Positions 22,920 to 34,900 of a stretch of 64,000 nt of DNA are shown here, piece after piece; positions within the stretch are counted from its first letter, which is position 1; each line of letters begins with the position of its first letter. Position numbers and translations under genes: made by a program. The stretch is taken from contig NC_135247.1 of the NCBI RefSeq assembly GCF_947623445.1, forward strand, positions 18,602,501 through 18,666,500, in the 5' to 3' direction. The stretch comes from Clavelina lepadiformis. Lineage: Eukaryota > Chordata > Ascidiacea > Aplousobranchia > Clavelinidae. The notes under the pieces were generated by a model that made no database searches, was not told the DNA's origin, and saw nothing but the letters and a program-made list of their open reading frames with translations.

Positions 22920-25900
22920 GTGTCGTAAGGAGCTCATCGTAATAACAAAAGTGTAAACTGTATCTTTATATATCCGATAAAGTTTAGAATATTATTAAGT
23001 CTCTCAATCTGGAAAAGAAGGGCGCGCAATAGAGTACGTACTAATTGGTGCGTGTTCGAAGTTCAAAAGCTACAGAAAAGTTTCGTTTTCTTAACGTATG
23101 AAACTGTGCTTTTTTCAGACCCTCGATACCCTGCCAGCAATTCAGCTCCTTTACGTCGACTTCAAGGAAATCTGGAAACAACCGAAGATCTCGTCCACAA
23201 CCACAGCCTGGGTCATTCATTATCATCAACATCAACAATATTGCATGAAACAATCTTTGTTATTGATATTTCTAAAGATGTCAGTGATGAAACTCTTAGA
23301 GTTTCCCTGAATTTTGCTGAGAAACTTGTAATTGAGGTTGGTAAACATTTACACGTTTTTAAAGTAGGCCTAAATAATTTCTATCTTGTATATAGACGAG
23401 CATCAAATTATTTGTGCAAACAAATTCATTTTTTAATTTACAGGCAAGCAGAGACAACTACTTGAAATGCGCCATCATTGTTTTTGCCTCAGGATCCAAA
23501 GTTGTCCTGAGGTTTGCTTCAGTTCCTACACAAGAAGTAATTCAATCGCTGAGAAGTATTTTAGCAGACAGAGGTAAAGGAGAAAGAGAAGTTGAAACAA
23601 AAATTGCATTGCTTATAAAATGAGCTTAAAATAATAAAAAATGTTATCAACTCGTGATTTGGCGCAGAAAAGTTCGTGCAAAATGTTGGTGAATTGAGAA
23701 ACACTGCGGAGGGTTTGCGAAAATTACGGGAAGTCTATTCAAGCATCGCACAAAACATTTCGGAAAACATGAGGAATATTTTCTTGTTTATCAATGGTAG
23801 AAGGAGTATATGTGTGTCATCAACTCAGTTATACTCAAGAATTTAGTTACAGATTGTTTTTCATTTTTCAAGGTCAACATTTTCCAGGACTGATTTCCCC
23901 AAAAATCGTGATGCAAGATTTTATAGATGGATTGTCAAAAAATTTGCCAAACGTACTTTTGTGTGGATTTCATCTACAAGCTTTTAATTTAATAAATAAT
24001 ATGTTTGAATTTTCAGGAGCTTTATAAAAGTCAACACTTAAACATAAATGTTTCGATATTTCATGTTTTGGGTTTACCTAACTTTTTTTTGGTTTGAATT
24101 TTGTTCACATTTTACACCAGGAATGACGCAATATGTTTTAGATTTACGTAATAGCATTTGGATCAAATGTTCATGAAAGTTCCGCCTATGACGAACTCCA
24201 ATCCCTAACTTATCCCAGACACTTACTTTTGGTCAACCCAACTTCCACTGAAGTACCCGATACTTTTAAGGGCCAAGGTTAGTTCTAATTTAGCAGTTCA
24301 ATTGTAAAGGTTATTACTCAGTTCTACTGAAATATTTTTAAACGAGAAAAGTTCAACATGTGGTTAAAATTTGAAACAAATTTGAAAATCATCATAACAA
24401 TTTAAAACAGTGTTTCCCAAACTTTTTTCCGATAACGTCCCCCTGGACAACTTACTGACTATCAAACGCCCATTTAACAAAAAAGTAACAACAAATTTAC
24501 TGTCCATTCGAGAAGCAAGGAAAAAGCACATGCACGCTTGCAAAACCAGCACTAAAATTAGCCTGAAATTTTTACAATTACTCGACGTACGATGGGTCAA
24601 TTTTGACAACTAAAACATTTCTGACACGGCAGGAAATTCCTCTTTCGAACTGTGTAATCGTGTTTCTTTAACTACGTCGATAAGCAAATAAATCGAACGT
24701 TTGCAAGCCTAGCTCAAGCCATCAAAACTAAATAGCAGGGATTATTACATCATCCACCATTCAAGTCAAACAAAGCTTTTGTTACATCATAAACATGTTG
24801 TTACATAACACTCGTAAATCTCCTCGTCTCACTATGTCCAGGCGGTTTCTTCTGTTGTCCAGCAGCATTGTGACGGCACTGAAGTACGCTCTAATAAGTA
24901 TGAGCTGGGAAATGCAATGAAAAAATTTTTACCCGGCCCCACACGTGAGGATATTTCACTTTAATTCCGCGTTTCAGCCAAAATGATTGATACGAGATAT
25001 GGAATTTTGGTTTGAGTTCAAAATCATTTTGCCAGAATCCCTTGCTCGGAAATATTAATGAATAGGTCGATTATCCAGTCAGGAATCTCCAATTGTATTA
25101 CATCCTGAAACCGAACTTCCATGTCTTCATGCAATTCCTTAATATACTTGCTGTATGTCTCAACATCAACATTAGAAATACCTTTGTCACTGATAGCAAG
25201 TTGTTGCAAGCTGGAAAACTGGAAGAATTGCGTCTAGCTAAATTTCGTCCGTACAACCCAAGCTTATTTTTAAATCCACACAGTGCTGATTTTACCTTGA
25301 TTAGATTTACCTCGTTACCCTTAAGGAATAGGTTCAATTCGTTAAATTTGGAAAATATATCTGACAAGTATGCGATATCAATTCATAGCAATAATTTCTT
25401 TGGCAAGGCCAGGGTGACAGCTTTCCAAGAATTCCACAACAGTATCTATCAGTGTGTAAAATCGAGCAAGGCAGCTCCCCTTGGAGAGCCATCTTACTCC
25501 CGTGTGTAGAAGTAAGCGCTCAAGGGCCTCGTTGTTCTCTTTACAGAATTGCTTAAACAAGCGTGTGTTAAGTCCACGAGCTTTAATCTTATTTACTGCC
25601 TTGATGACAGTCTTCAATGAGAGGTTAAGACGACCACTGATATTCTTGGCCACCAAATGCTGCCAATGAATCACACAATGAATTGTAAGCACGTTTGGAT
25701 TCGCTGCTTTAAGGAATGCCATGAAGCCACGGTAACGGTTCTCATAGATGGGGCGCCGTCAGTTGCACACACTATGATATTGGTAACTGGAATTTGTTTT
25801 TTTTCGAGATAGGTTTTAACTTTTTGAAATACTGTCTCACCCCGAGTATCTGAATCCAGTGTTAAAGCGATTGCCAACTCTTCATGTAAAACTCCATCAT

Positions 25901-28900
25901 TCACAAAACGAACATACCCAAGTAATAGAGACTCATCCAGTTGTAAACGGAATTCTGTATTCCTGATGACGCTGCACAAGCTATCTTCTATATCGGTGGC
26001 CATCTCATCCACTCGTCTCTGAACAGTATTGTTACTCAGAGGAATAGATTTAATAACTGCAGAAGAGGCCTTGTGATGCAAAACGGTGTCTAAAACTTCC
26101 TTCACTGATGGCAAGATCAATTCTTCGCCGATCGTGTGCGGCTTGCCTTTTCTTGCAATCATCAAAGACAAATTGTAAGACGCATATTATCCATAATTAC
26201 TTGTATGGGAAAGGTTTGAAAACATATTGCCAACAGTTTTCCGTTTTTTGAAATTGTCCCGGACCATTTGAAAAAATGTTGCACTCTTGGCTACTTTATC
26301 TGGGTGAATTTTCGTTAAATGCTCTGAAAGTCTGGACGGCTTCATCGCTTCATTAGAAAACACTTTAGAGCACAGCAAACACATTGGCTGTGATTTGAAA
26401 TTTGGGGCTGAAATTAATCCATACTGGAGATAACTTGAGCTGTATTGCCTGCATTTTCGTTTGACTGAACTCATTATTTAGCACTCTAATGACTGAATAA
26501 AATAACTATACCTAGGTACGGGCTCACTAACTAAAATCTAAGAATATTGCTATTCACAATCACACTAACTTCCTCGTTGCTTAAATGCACTTTGGCATAT
26601 GCAACATGAGAAAAAACGCAAGATTATTATGACGCAATACTGTTGGAATTCGTCCATTAACGTAACAATAAGAATAGTGAGACCAATAAATGTATTTTAT
26701 TTTAATATTAACCGAAAATTCTCAGACTATGAAACCGAACACACGAAAGGAAAATAAGTAAATCGAAGCATAAAACTGTTATACAAACAGCGCAAATGTT
26801 TACTTCGGCACTGTTCTTGTTACTGCCCAATTTATTATCTGCGCCCCCCAATCGCCCATTAAGTAGCCAGCGCCCACTTTGGGAACCACTGATTTAAAAC
26901 ATGGACTAAAATAAATATTTTCAAACCACTGTCTAATTTTGCTACAGTCAAAATCAGTTCAACCATCAGGTTTCAAATTAGTTGAAAGACAATGAAATAT
27001 GATTTAAACAAGACTAACAAAAAGCTTCCATAGACTTTTGTCAATGCGGAACATCTGGAGATGTTGGAAATGTGAAGAAAAGAGCAAGTATTGGCAGAGT
27101 TGTAAAAGGAACAGAAGCAAATTTGGCTGCTTGGCCTTGGCAAGTTCTAATAGCCGAAAATCGGGCAAGAGTTTCAGATGTAAGCTTGATTATTTACATA
27201 TATAGCTTTAACACTCGGCTATAATTTTGAGTTTACCTAAAAGATGTACCGTTTGTAGACATATCGCCGTGTGAGAGGCGGTGGGTCTTTAATCAACCAT
27301 AGATGGGTTCTCACAGCTGCTCATGTCTTTCATGGCTTGGCAAGACCAAGAGATTGGGCGCACAATATCTTGCTTACGTTTGGTTGGTTGAATGTCATTG
27401 AAAGATTGTTTTGTAAAACAACAAAGCGTTGATTAAGTTTGCTGTGTAACAATTTTTTCAAAGGAATTCGACAGTTACCGGAAAGCGATCAATCTCAGCT
27501 TTCTTCACATGTACAAGTTTTTCGAACAGAGAAGATTTATGAGCACGAAAACTTTTCCATCAACACATTTGATTACGACATAGCTTTGGTAATTTTTGTT
27601 TAATCAAATAGCATTAGAAGTTTGATGAAACCAGAATATGTTGCAACTGAAAAGTGTTTCAAAATAAGAGCTATATCTTATATGTTTGAAATCAACTTTT
27701 TCTGAAAACACTGAAGAAAAAAATCGATATGTTGCAACAGGTTCTTGTAGGCAGAGAATTGAAGCAACTTGGCTTGTACTGGCAGCAAACTGGAAATGCA
27801 GGTTGGGTGAATTATACGTCATATGTGAGACCAGTGTGCTTGCCATGCATGGATGGAAATTGCGTCAGTGAATATTTGGAGAGAAATGAAAGGACGTTGT
27901 TTGGGAGAAAGATTTCAGGAAGTGATAAATGCAAAACTGAAGGTAGGTCACGTACAATTGCAGAAAATATATTTTTTGAAATGATTTTGTCCGTAAATTG
28001 AAGCTTAAATTTGTTTTAGGCGACTGGTTGATCGAAAAAGGAGAACTTGAAAGAAAGTCTGTTCTAACAGTCATTACTGGTTTTGGTGAAACAAGGATTC
28101 GCAATCCATCGGATTTTGATTTTAAAGTTTCGAAATTTTTAAACCAAGCACTAATTCAACTTTATGGCGATGAAAGGTGATCCAAAGTAGATTTCATTTC
28201 TCAGCCGCTTGATCCGATTGTCGAGAAATGAAAATATGACAAATGAGGTCGCTTGTAGAGCTTTTTATATAAGAAAGAAAACAATAACTATGACTGTGAC
28301 TGCGACTGTCATTGTGACTGTGGCTGTTACTGTGACTCTGTAAACTATGAAAAAATATGAGATCACTTTGCTTGTAGAGATTTTGAAACACAAAACGGTT
28401 TACGAATTGTTAGATTTAATTCATGAATTTTCAGGTGCAATCGAAGTATTGCACAAATGAGAAAACAAGGTTTACCGGAAGGAATTACGTTTACTGACCA
28501 AATGATTTGTGGAATTGGGGGAAACCCTGATATTATAACTGATGCATGTAAAGGAGACAGCGGCGGACCACTTGTACGAGAGGTGGGCGAAGCTGAAACA
28601 GAGATTTGCTGAAGCTCAATTATAGCAAATTTTAAGTTATTATGAGGTTTTTTTTAAATTTAAGGAGGATTATCTGAATTAAATGCAAGTTTACATGATA
28701 TTTATTACGTTTGAATTTAATTTACAGTTCAAAAAAAATGTTATTGGCAAAGGATGTTGGATACAAATTGGAATTGTGAGCTGGGGTTGGGGATGTGGAT
28801 CAACATACACAGAAAACGGCATAAAATACCAGTTTCCAGGCTACTACACAAGCGTAGCTCCGCTAATGCCCTGGATTTCTGAAATACAACAACGAACAGA

Positions 28901-31900
28901 ATCAGGTTCTGTTCCCATTAGTCGAAAAATTGTAATTTACCAAATAAAAACAAACGTTTACAAAAATTACTTTAAATATTTACTAGAATTTTCTCATCTT
29001 GACTCATTCTGTCGTGCTGATCTTTGCCAAGTGGAGGAAGGAAGAACCTGCAGGAAACCTTGTGAGAATGATGCAGATTGTAGAGGAACATTGAAGAGAT
29101 GTGTTTGTGATGACTTTTGTGGAATGTCTTGTATTAATCCAAGTAACAGTTTGGTGAAAGCAAAATAGTTGTACTGTAGTAGAAAACCGATAACGGGACA
29201 TTCATTACGTTTGCAAGTAATCGAAACTTTTTATTGGCAAAGTCTAAGCAATATTGGTCCAGTTTTTTACACGTTTTCGGCTTTACAATAACCTTTCATC
29301 TGTTTCTCAATTAGAAGCTCCTTGTGATGATTGGGATACATTCAGCAATGGGACAATCGAAGGCGACAGAACTTATGGCGATACAGTTTATTACACTTGC
29401 AATGATGGATTCATTCTGAAAGGAACAAGAAACAGGACATGTAGATCCGACAAAAAATGGACGGGAACAGCACCAACTTGCTTGGGTAAAAATGGCTGTG
29501 TCGAGATTTACATGTAAGCGCATTTATGCAGTTACCTTTCAAGGAACTTTCCCAAATTGAACCAGATCTGACAAGGAATATATACCATGTCCATTTATAT
29601 CGCGATGGATCGTATATAATGTAAAACTAAATATATGAGTTATGTTTGCATGATATTAACTTCTACTTTAAGTTGTAGAAGCTTCCTAATTTCATTCATT
29701 TCTACAACATAATCAAATGCTTTATCAATTTGTTCAATAAAACATCTATATACGCTTGCATTAGAAAGTTAGTTTATTTTGCTACGATTTATAAATGTAA
29801 ATACCGTACATTGTTTTACAAAAAATTAATTTACGAATTTATTGTTTTGGAGTTCATTGTTTAACGTTTTAAGTCTTTTTTTGTATATATTGTAAAAACA
29901 CATGCAAACAAATGCTTGGTTAATTTTCATGACAAGAGTGTGTGCAACTAACAATTTATTAACGGTTCTAACAAAGCAATAGCCCGTTGCTGCACATAAT
30001 AACTAAGTCAGGGGCTTCTCTTGCTCTTGACGAACAAATAAGTAAGATAGTATATACGTCATTTACACTTGCGGGTTACTTAGTTTTGTGTTAAAACAAT
30101 TTCATTATTGTAAACAGAGTTAGAATGCGACGTACCCAGAGCTCCAAGCTTCGGTTTTGTTGAACCTCCAAGCTTTAGCAGAGTGGCATTGGATGAGATC
30201 ATAACGTACTCTTGTGGTCGAAGATATCGACTGGTTGGTATCTCAAGGGCAACTTGCAAAGAAGACCGAACGTTCACTTCCCCACCACCACGTTGCGACG
30301 GTAACTATTGTTAAGATAAAAAGTGTAATGTTGTATTTTGGAAATGCAATATGTGTTGAAGGGATGATAAATGAACATTTAAAAGGAAAAAATATGTGTT
30401 TAAAATGTTGTGCTTTTATCAATCACATCCAATTAAACACTTTTCCAGAAATAACCTGTCCACGCCGAACCACACCTGCAGACGCCAGACCAAGTTCATT
30501 CAAGTCGCGATGGCTGGTAGATGATGTTCTAAGTTACACTTGCGATGTTGGGTATAGCTTGAGAGGAAATCCTTCATCAACCTGTCTAGTTAGTGGAAGT
30601 TGGTCAAATGATTTACCCAATTGCCGCAGTGAGCAATTTATTGTACTTTTGTCATCTTATTATTATTCTATTGTCACATTTGTACTAAGACGTAAATTTA
30701 CTCAGATATAAAGAAGTTTCATCTCATTGTAAACACATTGTCACACTATTTGGAGAAAAAGTGATTACCAAGAATTGCCATTTCTACCTTCTAATATAGC
30801 ATAGCATTGTAACATAATTAATTCTGCAGAAATACAACTTTACAGAAATACCGTTTCACAATTACTGTGAGTTATTACCAACACTCTGAAATATCACATA
30901 AAACTCATAATGTGCACGTTGATATTTCAGTACGACGATGTGTACACCGACATGTTCCAGAACATTCTACAGCTAATCCTAATAAAAGTCAATGGGTTTA
31001 TGGCGACAGAGTCACTTACACATGTGATCGTGGCTACGAGTTGTCAGGAACGGCTGAATCACGCTGCACGTCAAGTGGTCGTTGGTCTGATCCTCCACCT
31101 ACTTGCACAAGTAAGTTGGGAGCAAGATCATGTTGAAACCATTTTACGAGTTGCTTTTAAACGGTGCTGAACAATACAATCTCATTTTCGCAACCATTCT
31201 CCCAAACAAGATTTCAAACTAATAATATTCCGCGGAACATTTTTCCGAAAACTTCGGAATTGGTAAAATTGCGAAAATTATAAAATTTTGATGTTTGAAA
31301 CCTTCGATGACGTCATTCGGGATTTTATCGTTTTGAAAATAGGAGGAGTGGTTTGAGTAATTCAATGCGCTGTCCTTGCTTAACGCGACTGCTACAGACA
31401 AAGCGGGTTACTGTAGAATAGGTAATGTGCTCATAAAAAATGAACAGTTAGCTTGACAAAATAAAATAATTGTATATCCGGGAAATATTTGAACTAAATT
31501 CACTGATTCCGTGTTTGAAACAAGCGATAAATATATTTGAGTCTTGAAATTTTACGTTGCAATATTTTCTTGTTTACCAGCAACAGGCTGCCAGGGTGAT
31601 CGTTATTCTGGTTTTAATTTCTACGAGAGTGTTAGTATAGAAATCCATAGTTCAAGGTTTTTGCTTGAAAAATGTGTAGTTTGTCGGTAAAAACATGAGT
31701 TTTGCGAATTGCTTTATAACAATAACAAATGTGAATACAAACAACAATTAAGTACAGCTCAAGCCAACGAAAAGGCACCCACAAAACTTAAAACCAACTT
31801 AAGATGTAATTTACGTTTCTATGCCAGATAAAGTCACCAGTTTAAACAACCATATTTTCATAGCATCAACTATTACTTTCAGGAAAACTGAATTGTGAAG

Positions 31901-34900
31901 TAAATTTTAAGGCACAACGTTTTTACTGATCTGTTTTTCTCTAATCACGTTTCGCATCAAGTCCCATTTTGCTGGAAATTTATATCAAACTAATTAATCC
32001 GATTATGAAATTTCAGTTAAGATATATATATTATTTAATATTTATTATTTATTATTTATTAACGTATGAAACTGTGCTTTTTTCAAATCTTCTATATCTT
32101 GTCAGCAAACTTCTTTTATGTTTGAATTTTGTTCACATTTGACACCAGAAATGACGCAATATGTTTTAGATTTACGTAATAGCATATATACATAACTATA
32201 CATAGCTCCAATTTGCTTGCGTAAGATCGGCTACGTCGAGATTTACATTTAAGCGCATTTATGTAGTTATCTTTCAAGGAACTTTCACAAATTGTTTTTG
32301 ATGAAAACGTTGGAATAATTCAAAATCAGTAATAAGAGTCTTTACTAAATTGCGTTGGCGAATTCGCCCACTTTCTTCAAAACTCAAACTTTGATTACGA
32401 CGATGAATGATTGAATGAACGATGATTTCAGAAGGAATGTATGTAACTTGAATAAATGCATTCTTAGGCCTTGATTGCTTGGTGCCTACTGCGCCAACCG
32501 ATGGATCCGTTTCCCCGTCATCGGGCAACAGAGTGTTATTGGATGGGACAATTACTTACTCATGCGATCCAGGTTACTTCATGAAAAATCAGCTATCTGG
32601 GACGTTGAAAGCAACTTGTCTGAGAAGCGGGAATTGGAATCGACCAACCCCTGTCTGTGAAGGTAGCCTACTTATAAGAAACCTGTGTTGTCAAGAGGCT
32701 TTCATATTATGCTGTAATACTTAAACCTGTGCAGAGAGTCGATGTATTGTTCCTCAAACACCGGCTCACGGAACCTTGTCAAGAGCTACTGGGGAAAAAG
32801 TCCCCGCAGACAGAAGTGTTTCATTTACATGCGATGAAGGCTATACGATGATCGGACAACCAACCATATATTGCCGACGCTCCGGAACTTGGTCAAATGA
32901 GTTTCCTGAGTGTGTGGGTTAGTAAAAGGTTTACTTGGCATGTCATTGCTGCATGTAAGATGCAAATTATTCTTTACTTTTTTGACAAACACTTTTCAAC
33001 GTTTAGAACGACAATGCACTGACTCCGGAGAGTGTCATTTTCCTTTCGTCTACAAAGGAAGAACCTACAAGTCATGCATTGAATCTAAAATTGGTCTTGC
33101 TGACTGGTGTTCCTTGACTGCAGAATATGACGATGAATGGGACAGATGTGACAAGTCTTGTCCGTGTGCGTGTTACTTTGATTGTGGTTAAGCATTAACA
33201 TTTAACGAGCTCCACCGCTTTCGACACACTTTGGCGACATTATCTTTAAAAACATGTTTTTCCATTGAACCTCTTCATGGTTGCATGGTTTCCCAACAAC
33301 GTTTGGTTTTGTTTTTATACCGTAATACTGTGAATTATTTTAGCTGGGTGGACTGGCTGGGGCGGATGGGGCTCGTGTTCAAAAACTTGTGGCAGAGGTC
33401 AACAAATCAAGCGAAGAACTTGCCAAAACCCACAAGGTGGTGCGATATGTGAGGGAGAGGCAACAGAAAGCAGGGAATGTTTCACTCAACCTTGTCTCAA
33501 TGGTGGAGTTGGTGAGTGTCAGACTATTTCAAAACCTGTTTTGCTTTGGTTATAAACAGCTTTCAAGTTATGCAGAAATCCGAGATGAATGAAAGGCTGA
33601 TAACAAAAATTTTGAATTAAAAAAAAATTTGCACTCAATGCTTTCATGTGTAGAGCTGACAACGGTGAACAACAAGATATACAGGCTGTATCAGGAAGCG
33701 TTAAACCACGTGGATGCAGCTGCAAGGTGCGCTCAATTGCCTGGACGGCTGGCGACACTGAAAACCGAAAGGATCTTTGAAACACTCATGAAACTTCTAC
33801 AAAATCACGGGGTTTACCACATTGGTTTGAATAAATTGAGCGGAACATGGCGGTACTCAGATGGAAGCCGAGTACCTCTGCCGGGGGAACAAAGCTTTCA
33901 ACGTTGGGGCAGCAACCAGCCTGAAACTTACAATAACGGAAAAAATTGCGGTGTGGTGTATACGAATCCTCATCGGTTCTGGTACAACGTTAATTGCCAG
34001 ACCATCAGGCATCTTTTCATATGCGAAGTCGGTAAGATGCTTGGCAAGGGTTTATTGATTCTTTTCAGCTCTAAAATAAACCTCCTGACGAATCACAGAG
34101 AAAGACATTACAAATCATTTTGGCTGAATCCAAGTTTAAAGTAGTAATTTTTTCACAGACATCGATCTATGTAGCAGTTCTCCTTGCTTGAATGGCGGAA
34201 CTTGCCGAAATACAGAGACCTCTTTTGTATGTGACTGCGTAGAACCATACTCGGGAGATACTTGCGAAAATGGTAGATAAACTTTTCTTCTGCTAGTTGC
34301 ACGTATAACATGGAATGCCTACTCAAATGCATCTGAGCAGTAAAACAACAAAAATTATTTACATAGAGTCAATTTTAATTTAAATTTGTGTATTTGTACG
34401 AAGTTATCCGTTGCGATCGCCCTCAAGTGCCAGCATCCATAGAAATCTCCGGAGGAAGCCACGATAGTTACGTTCAAGGAACGACCATTTCGTTTGAATG
34501 CAAAAATCGAAATGAGTTTTTGACCGGAAGCAAGGAAATGACGTGCACAGAACATGGGACTTGGAACAAAAACTCTCCAACTTCTTGCAGTAAGAAATTA
34601 ATATACTCTGTGATGAAGGCGGCAAAAATAGGCGAGTTTTCAAAATGCTTATCCTAGTTCAGTATTCTAATCATCGTGTATTTATATATTATATAAGATC
34701 ATTACAATCATATACTTGCTTCTAAAATACTTCCGTGTTCACATTAGTGGCGGAAGCTTTTTCAAATATTTCTTCCGCACTTCTTCATTTGCAGGCTTTG
34801 ATCCATGCAGCAGTTTCCCATGCAAAAATGGCGGTACTTGCCACCGCAGTGGTCGTAGCTATTTGTGCGTTTGCTTGGGCAGTGCTTATGGGACGAATTG

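Noticed and set aside
28683..29168. One continuous frame joining the protease end to the WAP module without splicing
   Set aside because: Copy 2 has a TAA in the same stretch (46926-46928), while a phase-1 intron fits both copies; the open frame in copy 1 is accidental.
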